Assembly (NCBI GenBank): GCA_026419775.2 | Contig: JAOPGA020001203.1 | Location: 1 to 64,000 of the forward strand | From: Acrasis kona | Lineage: Eukaryota; Heterolobosea; Eutetramitea; Acrasida; Acrasidae | Direction of reading: 5' to 3' | DNA: 64,000 nt | Shown: piece after piece, positions 41,555-50,929 of the stretch | How positions within the stretch are numbered: the stretch's first letter is position 1 | Layout of the letters: every line of letters begins with the position of its first letter | Notes under the pieces: generated by a model | Database searches by the model: none | What the model was told of the DNA's origin: nothing | What the model saw: only the letters and a program-made list of their open reading frames with translations | Made by a program: the position numbers and the translations under genes

Positions 41555-42055
41555 ATGTCGAATCACGCTGCGTTGAGACTGGGAAAGGAACTTTCGGAGC
41601 TTCAAAAAAACCCAGTAGAGGGGTTCTCAGCCGGGCTAGTCGATGACTCAAATTTATTTGAATGGGAAGTCTTCATTGTGGGTCCACCAGATACTTTATA
41701 TGAAGGTGGCTTTTTCAGAGCAACTCTTAAATTCACAGATGAATATCCAAACAAACCCCCGGTTATGCACTTCCTCACACCCATGTGGCATCCAAACATT
41801 TACAAGGACGGAAAAGTGTGCATAAGTATTCTACATCCTCCAGGTGATGATGAGTATGGATACGAGAAAAGTAGCGAGAGATGGTTGCCCATTCACAGCG
41901 CCGAAAGCGTCTTAATATCAGTTATATCAATGTTAAGTGCTCCCAATGATGAATCACCAGCCAACATTGACGCAGCAAAACAATGGAGAGAACAAAAAGA
42001 CGAGTACAAAAAGAAAGTAAAACAATTTGTCAGAAAGTCACAAGAAGAAATGTAA
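41555..42055 (+). CDS. UBE2G1: ubiquitin-conjugating enzyme E2, UBE2G1/Ubc7 type
   Basis: Single exon of 166 residues with all E2 features. HPN-equivalent region WHPNIYKDGKVCISIL carries the active-site Cys in VCISIL, and the insert after it (HPPGDDEYGYEKSSERWLPIHSAESVLISVISML) is the acidic-loop signature of the UBE2G/Ubc7 group. It ends KKKVKQFVRKSQEEM. Human UBE2G1 has the same length. These enzymes build Lys48-linked chains and work in ER-associated degradation. Start MSNHAALRLGKELSELQKNP matches the family's helix 1. Together with Rpn10 it points to a standard ubiquitin-proteasome system. Confidence 0.95.
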   Translation: MSNHAALRLGKELSELQKNPVEGFSAGLVDDSNLFEWEVFIVGPPDTLYEGGFFRATLKFTDEYPNKPPVMHFLTPMWHPNIYKDGKVCISILHPPGDDEYGYEKSSERWLPIHSAESVLISVISMLSAPNDESPANIDAAKQWREQKDEYKKKVKQFVRKSQEEM

Positions 42056-42089
42056 ACGCTACTTTTGTAACATAAAAAATCACATTCAT

Positions 42090-43736
42090 TTATTTTCTGT
42101 TCGCTGCTTTGTCTGTTTCTTCTTTCTCAAGCATTGCAATCAGCTCTTCGTCCGTGAATTCTTCTTCTTGATAAATTTCCGTTGCATCAAGTTCTTCATC
42201 CAACTGTGTTTCGTCCAAATCATCACCAAAGTGAACCTTCTTTGGAGTGGTTTGTTTAGGAGTGGCTCCTCCTGATGGTTTAGGAGCTACTGGTTTTGGT
42301 GGTGTTTGAGAATATTGTTCAATGTCCTCCTGAGTGCTTTGATTTGAAACGTTTGTGTTGACACTTGTTGATGGCCTCTTTTTTTTGTTTTGTTGTTTTG
42401 CTTTTCCGTTAAGGTTAGTCACGAAAGATGATAATGTGCTGCCATTAATGATTGGAATTTTGGGTGGTGCGCGAGGACGTGTTGGCGTTTTGTCAGAAGA
42501 TGTGTCGGATGGAGGAGAAACGGGAGTTTCATTTGCGTCTTCTAAATGTACTTTCATTTCTTGATGTAACTTTTTGAGTGCGTTCAAACGTTGTTCCGAG
42601 TGATTGGCTTTGGATGCTAAAAGTTCCTTTTCTAATTGTGTGATGCGTTCTTGATAGGTTTGGGCTTCCACGACCATTCGTTCTACTTTGGCTTGGGCCT
42701 CTGATGTTGAACTTTGAGCGTTGGTGTACTTGTATCGTAAGTCTTCAATGCTTTTTAGCATCTCGAACTCTTTTGACTTGCTCATGTTGATCTCGTTTTG
42801 ATGTGACTTTTGAAGGTCCGTGAGTTTTCTCTGCGCAGATTCTTCTGCTTCTAAAAGTGCTTGGTATTTTGGCCTGAGATCATTCAAGTGTGATTGGATC
42901 GCTTCTTTTTCTTCTTTGAGGGTTTGTGACTCAGAAGTAAGTTCTTTTACTTGTTTGTTGGCTTGTTCTAATTGTTCATTGAGGGAAAATTCTTCTGCTA
43001 ATTCTTCAACTAGTGATAATGTGCCAAAGTCATTAAATTCTTTTAGGTTATCATACTCAAGTGTTTGATCCATTTCTGATTCCTCTTCGGTTGGTTCCTC
43101 AACTTTTGCTTGAACTGGTTCTTGTGGTGGGTTAGGTTTATGTTTCTTTTCTGCTTGTGATGAGGAGTCAATTTTTACATCTTGACTTGATTGTTTCCTT
43201 TTTGAAACAGGTGGCTTCATGGCATGGCTGGGTTGGCTGGATTGTGGGGGTGGAACCTCTGGATGACCTTGCTTCTTGTATGCAGGATGTGGCGTGTCTA
43301 TCCTCTTTTCGGTCTGTTCTGAACTTTTAACAGGAGTGCTTGGTTGTGTGTTTGTGCTATTGGTTGCGGTGGCTTGATTTGAGATCGGTTCATTTCCCTC
43401 AGGATGTGTCAAGAAGTCAAAATGTTTGCATTTGTGAGCTGGATCTCCAATCGTGATGCGGTCTTTGTGCCGCAACATTACATCTTCATTTACATTCACA
43501 ATTGTATTATTTACAAGTGCTACTGCATCTGGACTTTGTATTCTTATAAATGATTGCTTCATTTTTTTGTTGACGAAAATCTCAGCGTGTGTTGGCTTTA
43601 TTCCATCGACATTCTTGATGATAAGCGTAGAATCTTTGGAGCCGAAAGTGCATCCCTTTTTACCAATCAGCACTATTCTATATACGTTGTTGTTTGCGTT
43701 GATGAGCCCAAGGGCACCGTATTCATAGTCGACCAT
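42090..43736 (-). CDS. FHA domain coiled-coil protein
   Basis: About 548 residues in a single exon, read from ATG at 43736 (a longer frame lacks a good start). An FHA domain fills the first about 110 residues: YRIVLIGKKGCTFGSKDSTLIIKN, with the HAEIFVN and NNTIVNV signatures. Ser/Thr/Pro-rich regions with basic KKHKP segments follow. A long coiled coil spans about residues 245-400 (ELAEEFSLNEQLEQANKQVKELTSESQTLKEEKE-like). The C-terminus has several TPKK motifs and an acidic end. FHA domains bind phosphothreonine. This suits DNA-damage or cell-cycle adaptors, but I cannot match a named protein. Confidence 0.75.
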   Translation of the reverse strand: MVDYEYGALGLINANNNVYRIVLIGKKGCTFGSKDSTLIIKNVDGIKPTHAEIFVNKKMKQSFIRIQSPDAVALVNNTIVNVNEDVMLRHKDRITIGDPAHKCKHFDFLTHPEGNEPISNQATATNSTNTQPSTPVKSSEQTEKRIDTPHPAYKKQGHPEVPPPQSSQPSHAMKPPVSKRKQSSQDVKIDSSSQAEKKHKPNPPQEPVQAKVEEPTEEESEMDQTLEYDNLKEFNDFGTLSLVEELAEEFSLNEQLEQANKQVKELTSESQTLKEEKEAIQSHLNDLRPKYQALLEAEESAQRKLTDLQKSHQNEINMSKSKEFEMLKSIEDLRYKYTNAQSSTSEAQAKVERMVVEAQTYQERITQLEKELLASKANHSEQRLNALKKLHQEMKVHLEDANETPVSPPSDTSSDKTPTRPRAPPKIPIINGSTLSSFVTNLNGKAKQQNKKKRPSTSVNTNVSNQSTQEDIEQYSQTPPKPVAPKPSGGATPKQTTPKKVHFGDDLDETQLDEELDATEIYQEEEFTDEELIAMLEKEETDKAANRK

Positions 43737-44640
43737 AACTTCCACCACTCTGTTGAATTTTTGTAACAAACAATCAAAAGGAGATGTTCAAGAATAAAAG
43801 TGAAGTATCGAATTTATGGAGGATGTGATGTAAGGTATCGAATGGACATATTCCTTGGTACTAATAAGTCACGTTTCCGTTAAATAGAATTTCCATTACA
43901 AATAAAATAAGTTCTAGTCACAGCTCGACCCAAACAAACTCGTTCGATTAATGACTAGAAGCAACACAACTCAATATCAAGTAACGCGATTATCATCGCA
44001 TCATTAACTTGAACTACATACAACCAAACTAATGAAGATAACCAGTTGAATCTTGAAAACATTTCACTATCAAAGTTACATTCAAACATGAACATGAACA
44101 TGGCAACATACATTAACACTCTAAGAAACATGCAACTCGAAAATCAAGTTCGACACAAAGATTCAAAATGCTTTTATTTAGGAATCTACACACATCTACT
44201 TTGCTCCGTGACCATTTGGACCATAACAAACCTTGGTATAGATTAGGGGATTTTCTTTAGGCATAAGGACCGTCACATCCCATGCAAAACTACGAATCGA
44301 CTTTTGGACTGCTAGTCGTTAGATCTGACGGTCCAATATTCCGGAGGTATAGTACTACAGCAAAGGATCAACATTTCTATTCTAATAAGTATAGCATGAA
44401 AAATCTAAAAACGCTTGCCCTCACTACTATTTTGAGTGTTTCTTTGTGAACATGGACATGCCCCCTAAGTACCGAATGTGATATATGCTACAAGTCGAGG
44501 AAAAGACTCATAATGGGTCCTTTCCAAACAGTAACTCAATCGAAGATCACATCATAGTTTGGTTACTCATTTGGACATGGATCGCTAAGACGGTGCGTAT
44601 ACCTCAAGTATGTGACTCTATTTCACCAAGCTAACATTAC
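43737..44640. other. intergenic stretch with an imperfect inverted repeat
   Basis: About 900 bp with no convincing gene. A short open frame near 44094-44246 has a hydrophobic end but no supporting context. A 13-bp inverted repeat at 44267-44334 could form a hairpin. The latter part may be the leader of the following RWP-RK-like gene. Confidence 0.4.
44267..44334. repeat. imperfect inverted repeat, 13-bp arms with 42-nt loop
   Basis: Left arm GGACCGTCACATC (44267-44279) pairs with right arm GATCTGACGGTCC (44322-44334), 12 of 13 positions. It could be a hairpin in the leader of the downstream gene or a binding site for a dimeric protein. Confidence 0.4.
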
Positions 44641-45189
44641 ATGAGTAATACTCATACAGATAGAAATACAATGAACACAAACAACAAGATGACATTCACA
44701 GAGGAAGACAAGTATACTCAACAAAGCAAAACCCAGTCCCCAAAGTCACCCAAGGACTGCATGTTCTCGTTCAAAATAACACAGCCCAACTTTCAAAAAA
44801 GTCACATTGCTACGAGTGCAGTGCAAAAGAAGACCAGCAACAACAAAATCACAAAGAACAGAAAAAGATTGTTCGTTCCCGTGTCGTCAATCATCAGCAA
44901 CATGATTTACTCGCCGTCTATTGCGGCCGATAAAATAGGAATCTCCACTTCTACTCTGCGCAGAAGGTTTGCAGAATTCGACTGCGGCGTGGGATGGCCC
45001 ATTACCGAGCTAGAGTGGGAGGAAATGAACAAGGACAAGACCAACTCCACCAAAGACAAGAAATCCATCCAGTCCATCATCCACCACCAAACAGATAAAT
45101 CCACGGGAGACCCCTGCCACCTTGATAACCTCACCATGATCGTATTACACTGTGCATTCAAACAACACAACCTGTGTGCAGGCTGCTAA
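44641..45189 (+). CDS. RWP-RK-like transcription factor, divergent
   Basis: Single exon, 182 residues. After a Thr/Asn/Lys-rich N-terminal part, residues about 82-115 match an RWP-RK domain: IYSPSIAADKIGISTSTLRRRFAEFDCGVGWPITELEW. The core helices and LRRR are well conserved, but the diagnostic RWPxRK is changed to GWPI. The end contains Cys and His residues (DPCHLDNLTMIVLHCAFKQHNLCAGC), perhaps a metal site. RWP-RK factors are known in plants, slime moulds and some other protists. The lost RK suggests altered DNA binding. Another RWP-RK gene lies about 13 kb to the right. Confidence 0.7.
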   Translation: MSNTHTDRNTMNTNNKMTFTEEDKYTQQSKTQSPKSPKDCMFSFKITQPNFQKSHIATSAVQKKTSNNKITKNRKRLFVPVSSIISNMIYSPSIAADKIGISTSTLRRRFAEFDCGVGWPITELEWEEMNKDKTNSTKDKKSIQSIIHHQTDKSTGDPCHLDNLTMIVLHCAFKQHNLCAGC

Positions 45190-45283
45190 ATCTCCATCAC
45201 AACATCTCTAGGCATAATCATCCATATTTATACAAACCCACCATTGTAACAACAACAAGAAATAAAATTACAAAAACATTTTT

Positions 45284-48200
45284 TTAATGACGCTGTGCAA
45301 GAATATCATCCTCTTCAATCACCACATTGTGTGCGTGTCCATGTCCACCGCCAGCACCACCATGCGAATGACCGTGATGATGATTCATCTCCTCGCCCTG
45401 CACCACTCTATCCTTGACCACCTGTTTAGCCTGCAACACTGCATCGTGTAGCGTATGATAAAAACTGCTCTCGCTAATCTCGCCCTCGTGCTCTCCAATC
45501 AACCCACCGCGCGTCATGATCCTCATGATTTCAATCTTTGTGTTGGCAAAGTGCCACCTGATCATCAACGTGTCGAACAACGACTTCATCTGGTGCAATC
45601 CATCCACACCGCTGCTATCCAATTGATTCACGCCTCCCATGTCCAAAACATACACCACGGTGTCGTTTCCTCTCTTGGTGGCCCTCTCCAAGTACCTCTC
45701 AATCTTTTCCATAAAGTAAGCAACGTTGGTGAAGCTCAAATCGCTGTCGAATCTCATCACCAACACGTGGGGTATGGTGACTGCGCTGGAGTATCTCTTG
45801 ATGCTTGCATAATCGGTGGTGCCCGGCATTCTGCCGACCTCTACGAACCTAGGTCTTGCACTTCTAAAGATGACAAGAGCCAAGCTCATAAAGACGGCCA
45901 CCACGATACCCCACTCCACTCCCAACAACATGGTAGCAAAGAAGGCCACCGCCAACATGACCGTGTCGCGTCTCTTGGTGTGCCAAGTGATCATGACCGT
46001 TCTAAAGTCCACCAACTTGGCCACTGCCAGGATGATGAGAGAACCCAATAACGGTTTGGGCAAAAAGTAGAACAGGGGCGTGATGACGGTCAACACCAAG
46101 AACATCATGAGGCCGGTGATGAAGCTGGCCATTTGTGTCCTGGCGCCCACTTGTGCATTCACTGCACTACGAGAGAAACTGGTGCTGGATGGATAAGCTC
46201 TAAAGAATCCAGCAGCNATTCCACAAATGCCCAACGCGATCAATTCTTGATTAGCGTCCACTCGATAATTGTTNTGGTTGGAGTAGAATTTGGCGACGCT
46301 ATAGGCCTCGCTGAATCCAACAATCACCACGGTCACGCTGATCAACATGCACGCCAACAATGTGTTTTGATCAATCACACCGCTTCCTTCGTAGTGACCG
46401 GTCACGACGGTACCGGTTTCATCGCCAATGTTAATGTTGGATAACAATCTCCTACCAAAGTTCAGCAACTCTGCTTGATGTTCTCCCTGAGTGCTATTGT
46501 CCACGTTTGGAGGATCCGCGACGAATTTATAAAAGGTGGGTATTTTGGGAGCTGGTAATCCCTTGGGAACGGTTCCCAACACGTTGATGCCGAACACGCT
46601 GTGACCGTCGAGGTTTGGATCGCCGAGGCTCATCAAATAGAACCACGAAATGCTAAACATGATCACCACCAATTGACCAGGTATAATATGACCTGGATAA
46701 AACCTCCTGCCCTTTCCGAGCGGTATGAAACCATAAGTAAAGAACAACAACATGATCACGAACAAGATGCTACATCCAGCGCTGGGCCAATGAATTCCAT
46801 TATCGTGACCGTCGTGTGCAGGAGTGAAGATTGACTTTCCCAACACGTACAGAGCATAATAGATTTGAGTGCCTTTGGCTGCCTGCGGATGAATGCCCAA
46901 CACGTACTTGACCTGAGTGAGACCGATGGCGATGGCACTTGCACTGGTGAATCCGCTAATCACTGGCTTGCTCATAAAGTTCACGATGAAACCCATTCGG
47001 AAGAATCCCAACAAAAAGTACATTCCGCTGCTCAACAAGCACAACAAGATGCCATAGTTGATGAATTCCTCTTCGGTGGATGGATTCAACGTGGTGATGG
47101 CGCTGCTCAACAACAAACTCACGATGGCGCTGGGTCCTGGCGATAATTGACGAGAGGTACCAAAGAATGGATAAATCAAATTGGGCAACCAACAAGTGTA
47201 TAGTCCGGTCATGGGCGGCATGCCCGCGACGAGCGCATAGGCAATACCCTGTGGAATGATGACGATGGCCACGGTCACGCCTGCCAAAATATCGCCCTTC
47301 AAATTATTAAAGATTGCATCCTTTTTGAAATATTCGGGGAACCACTGTACGATGGGCAAGAATTGAGCAATGAACAAGATCACTCTCTTCCACACTGGTT
47401 CCGAAATCATGCTTGCTTTCGTTTCCTTGCTGCGGAACAAGACGCCCGTCAAGTTGTATTCCTTGACCTCTGGATCGGCGCCGTCGTGATAACTGGGAAT
47501 CACAATGTCGTCGTCAACGTTGTGAACGTCGATTGGCGTCTGCACGGTGCTTCTGTGATGCAATTGATCCCAATCCAAAATGTTGGTGTCCACCAAATCT
47601 CTCTTGACCAGCTTAGCTTGCTGTCTAATGTCGTGAAGGGAGAATTGAATCTTGACGCTCTCGTCTGGAATTTGCTTGGGGCTCGACGGCAGATCGTTGT
47701 TGAAGGTGGCGGTGATGTCCTCGTCGTGAATCACGCTGGTCTTTGGTTTGCTGTTATCCATCAATTCTTGCTTCTCTCTCGCCGTTCTAGATCCAAACAC
47801 GTACAGCAGGTCCAAGTGTTGATGGTAGATGAACACCTTGGCCTGGTGTATCAAACTCCTTCGTTGTTCTTCGTCCTCGTGAGCGTCCAAGTTGTTCCTT
47901 ACCGTCTGTATCAGCTCGTCGTAAAAGGATTGAAATTTTTCCATGGTGCCGGTGGTGTAATTGTCAACGTAAAAGTTGGGAGGATTGTAGCCGGTGGTTC
48001 GTTGTAAATGTTTGATCAATGAATCCTTCTCCTTTTGCACTTGATCAAGCTTTTCCTTTAGGATGGTTCGGATGCGGGCGAAGAATTGACCAATCTCAAC
48101 AATGTGTTGTTCCTTGGCAATGGTTGGTTTGGTCGAAGTGCCTAGTTGCAAAGCAACGTCGTGTTCCGATTGGTTGTCGTCTAGATGTGTGTTTATGATG

Positions 48201-48577
48201 TTCAAGTTGGGATTGGTAAGTTGGAGTTGAATAATGTTGTCGTCGGTGAGATTATCAATGCTCAGGTCCAGGGCTGTATATAATTGGGCAACTTCGAGGA
48301 CGTCGTTGAAACTGTTGGGCAATATTCTGGAATTGTTGTCCAACTTCAAAGTTTGAAGGTAGGGAAATTGTTGGTGGATGACATCGGCGGGCACACGAGT
48401 GAGTTTGTTAAAACTCAAATCTAGTACTTGAATTTGATTAAAGTCTACGCGGTCAATGTCGAAACTAATTTCGTCTGCCGCTTTAGAATTGCTCCTTCTG
48501 TTTAATAAATCCACCACCTGCTCGGTGGTGAGTTGTTTACCTTTAAGGTTTAACTCGTTTGTGGATATTCTTGACAT
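45284..48577 (-). CDS. SulP anion transporter with N-terminal LRR and C-terminal STAS
   Basis: Single exon, 1097 residues. Residues about 45-135 contain leucine-rich repeats (IQVLDLSFNKLTRVPADVI, YLQTLKLDNN, ALDLSIDNLTDDNIIQLQL), which is unusual for this family. A helical linker follows and then the SulP transporter core (about 390-905), with the signature region PIVQWFPEYFKKDAIFNNLKGDILAGVTVAIVIIPQGIAYALVAGMPPMTGLYT. A STAS domain spans about 930-1060 (VLVMRFDSDLSFTNVAYF, VVYVLDMGGVNQLDSSGVDGLHQM). The C-terminal end is His-rich (NHHHGHSHGGAGGGHGHAH). SulP proteins move sulfate, bicarbonate, chloride or other anions. Two ambiguous bases at 46217 and 46274 leave unknown residues. Confidence 0.93.
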   Translation of the reverse strand: MSRISTNELNLKGKQLTTEQVVDLLNRRSNSKAADEISFDIDRVDFNQIQVLDLSFNKLTRVPADVIHQQFPYLQTLKLDNNSRILPNSFNDVLEVAQLYTALDLSIDNLTDDNIIQLQLTNPNLNIINTHLDDNQSEHDVALQLGTSTKPTIAKEQHIVEIGQFFARIRTILKEKLDQVQKEKDSLIKHLQRTTGYNPPNFYVDNYTTGTMEKFQSFYDELIQTVRNNLDAHEDEEQRRSLIHQAKVFIYHQHLDLLYVFGSRTAREKQELMDNSKPKTSVIHDEDITATFNNDLPSSPKQIPDESVKIQFSLHDIRQQAKLVKRDLVDTNILDWDQLHHRSTVQTPIDVHNVDDDIVIPSYHDGADPEVKEYNLTGVLFRSKETKASMISEPVWKRVILFIAQFLPIVQWFPEYFKKDAIFNNLKGDILAGVTVAIVIIPQGIAYALVAGMPPMTGLYTCWLPNLIYPFFGTSRQLSPGPSAIVSLLLSSAITTLNPSTEEEFINYGILLCLLSSGMYFLLGFFRMGFIVNFMSKPVISGFTSASAIAIGLTQVKYVLGIHPQAAKGTQIYYALYVLGKSIFTPAHDGHDNGIHWPSAGCSILFVIMLLFFTYGFIPLGKGRRFYPGHIIPGQLVVIMFSISWFYLMSLGDPNLDGHSVFGINVLGTVPKGLPAPKIPTFYKFVADPPNVDNSTQGEHQAELLNFGRRLLSNINIGDETGTVVTGHYEGSGVIDQNTLLACMLISVTVVIVGFSEAYSVAKFYSNXNNYRVDANQELIALGICGXAAGFFRAYPSSTSFSRSAVNAQVGARTQMASFITGLMMFLVLTVITPLFYFLPKPLLGSLIILAVAKLVDFRTVMITWHTKRRDTVMLAVAFFATMLLGVEWGIVVAVFMSLALVIFRSARPRFVEVGRMPGTTDYASIKRYSSAVTIPHVLVMRFDSDLSFTNVAYFMEKIERYLERATKRGNDTVVYVLDMGGVNQLDSSGVDGLHQMKSLFDTLMIRWHFANTKIEIMRIMTRGGLIGEHEGEISESSFYHTLHDAVLQAKQVVKDRVVQGEEMNHHHGHSHGGAGGGHGHAHNVVIEEDDILAQRH

Positions 48578-49041
48578 TCCGTATCACAAACGTATGTATT
48601 ATTTGATTGGAACGAACAATGTGCTACTCCGATATACGCGCCAGAGCTGTTTGTGAATTGCAACGAGTTGTTCGTTGAGTTGACCAGTAGCAACCAATTG
48701 AATTAAACAACACTGTTAGCGAGAATTTTATGCACAAACACACCATTTCCAATTCGATGGGCGATAGATTTATATTTGGAAGTAGCAAGTATCGAGATTG
48801 AAAATATCCGCAATACCGCTGTCAAGATGGGTCAGTGGTTGGACCATAACACAGCGGACTCGTTGGACTTTGGATTTGTTTCAAACGCGAAGCAGGAGGT
48901 AGAAAGATTGTCATCACCAATAAAATATTGTTTTGATAATATTATCAGCTATCGTTTTCAGTCTGCAAACACCACCAACTGTTACTCACCACAAAAAACA
49001 AACCTATACAGAACTACTTTTATTATACATTCTAAAACAAA
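48578..49041. other. intergenic stretch containing a possible micro-gene
   Basis: Apart from a possible spliced micro-ORF (described separately) there is no gene in this stretch. AATAAA occurs near 48919. Confidence 0.4.
48757..48902 (+). CDS. possible spliced 35-residue micro-ORF
   Basis: An ATG at 48757 followed by a 38-nt GT..AG intron (48789-48826) joins two frames into a 35-codon product that ends in a strongly basic tail (FQTRSRR). Intron length and the AATAAA about 17 bp beyond the stop match the genuine genes here. Nothing else supports coding, so confidence is low. Confidence 0.3.
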
Positions 49042-50765
49042 TTAGTATGATAGTCGTCCTTTGTTTTTAGGAAAAATAATCTCTGCTACGACTAAGCCAG
49101 TTACCAGAGACGAAGCAGCGATGATAGCACTAAACATTGTAATAACGAAAGTCTGCACGTCGCTCTGCAGCAACATGCTAATACTGTTCGCACTTGCATA
49201 GCCAGGTACCAACAACAAAATAGCACAACATGTCACAACAGTACTTGGACGAAGGGACACGAAACTATACAAACTACCTATAAAACCAATTACACTCGCA
49301 TTCAAGATGCCTGCAAGCTCTTTGCTCAACAAACGATTCCAATACAAGTCACCAACATAAGCAGCAGTACAAGCCATCGATATAAACAGATAACTTGTAA
49401 AATAGCGAGGAACCTTAAAATAAACAATCACAATCACAATATTACATGGCAAACATGCAATTTTCAACCAATCTGATATCGGCTGTCTATCAAAAGAAAC
49501 TGTTTTTATTTTACCATTAATCATGATGTCAATGCTCGAAGAAACCAACAAACCAAAACCAATGCTCACCACATTAACAAAAGCTCTCACTATTCTCACG
49601 GTACCACTCTGAATGTGACCTGATATCATTTCGTCAATAGCAGTGGTGATGCTCATACCAGGGAACAACATGACCACAGCACACAAGGCAACCAAACTAA
49701 CATCCACATGCACATCGGATCCAGCTGCCTTAAAGATGTGGCGCATCGCGATGGCGACCATACCACTTACAAAAGCACAAATACCAATACTGATGCGAGA
49801 CATTAATCTCACTTTATCTTGTACTATTAAAATGAAACTTGTCAAAATTCCTCCAATGATGGCGGAAATGATTTCTGCCCATGTACCATCCAACAAGACT
49901 CCAAATACGGCTGCAAAAGTGGTCGTTACAAAGATGGTCCAGAGTGGTGATGTGAACAGTGCTGGTTCTTTTAAAATGTTTTTTATCCTTTTTCTTGCGT
50001 GCTCTGCTGATTGTAATTCTCCTGTTGCAATCTGATGGGTTAATCCATCAAGGTCCATCAATTTCTTAATGTCAGTTGCACAATTCTGTATACATACAAA
50101 ATCGGAAAAACTTGAATTGTATTGATCTGGATAAGGTGATTGGATCACATCGTCGGAATCGCTCGACGAGTTGGGGTCTATTTGTACATTTTTGAAATTA
50201 AACCAAATGGCAGAAGGCGTGACAAAGTAATTTCCCATGACTCCGTAGTAGTTGCTGACTACCATCAAGTTTTCTTCTATTCTGTGAGAGGCGATTGCAA
50301 ACTTTCCCATCGTATATCTATCCAAGAATTAGAAAGTGTAATATTTTACGCTTACCCAAAGTCTATTAAAAAAGTTCTTACGGCCATTTGGTCTTGGGGA
50401 GGAAGATCAATGTATGGTGTGTGGGAAAATGTCATTTTTCTAGTTCTTCTAAATAGGTACCACCACTTTTTTAGCCTCCTAAAGGGTCGCTTCCAAGAGC
50501 CCATCGAAAAGACATCTTTCACCTCATCTTCATTATCGTCTAAATCTTCAAAGTTTAACTGATGAGTATTGGCTGATCTGAAACTAAGTTTTCGACTCAT
50601 TATGGCATGCTTTTGACTCGGCAATAAAATGGACTCCACATCTTCTGGAGAGTGGATGTAAATAATGGAGTGTGACAAATCTCTACTATTGTTTAGTATA
50701 GTACCACTTTGGTAAGATGTTGATTCTGTTCCATAGTTAGTGTTGATGGTATCGCCTGTTGACAT
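49042..50765 (-). CDS. ThrE/PRM10-like transporter (DUF1212 family)
   Basis: Two exons (50356-50765, 49042-50317; 38-nt GTAAGC intron) give about 561 residues. A cytosolic N-terminus of about 130 residues is followed by a region with the ThrE-family motif GKFAIASHRIEENLMVVSNYYGVMGNYFVTPSAIWF, then about ten transmembrane segments in two sets: for example ILTSFILIVQDKV, VALCAVVMLFPGMSITTAI, and AGILNASVIGFIGSLYSF, ILLLVPGYASANS. ThrE exports threonine and serine in bacteria, and fungal PRM10-type relatives share the domain. The substrate in protists is unknown. The initiator chosen is MSTGDTINTNY; a slightly upstream codon is not ATG. Confidence 0.8.
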
Positions 50766-50929
50766 GGCAACCGTGATAGAACGCAATCTATTGGTATTGA
50801 TTTGGTCAAATGTAATATGATTACAATTCTCTGTTGATTCTCGTTCACGTCAACTAGCGACATGAACAATTTATTAATAGATGGATGTTATAAATAATCT
50901 CACTAAAAATAAAGTGTTGAAAAATAAAC

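Noticed and set aside
44094-44246. Small frame with hydrophobic end in the intergenic region
   Set aside because: No AATAAA, splice or homology support; composition like surrounding DNA.
46217-46274. Two ambiguous bases in the SulP gene
   Set aside because: They are sequencing ambiguities, and the frame is intact on both sides; not a biological signal.
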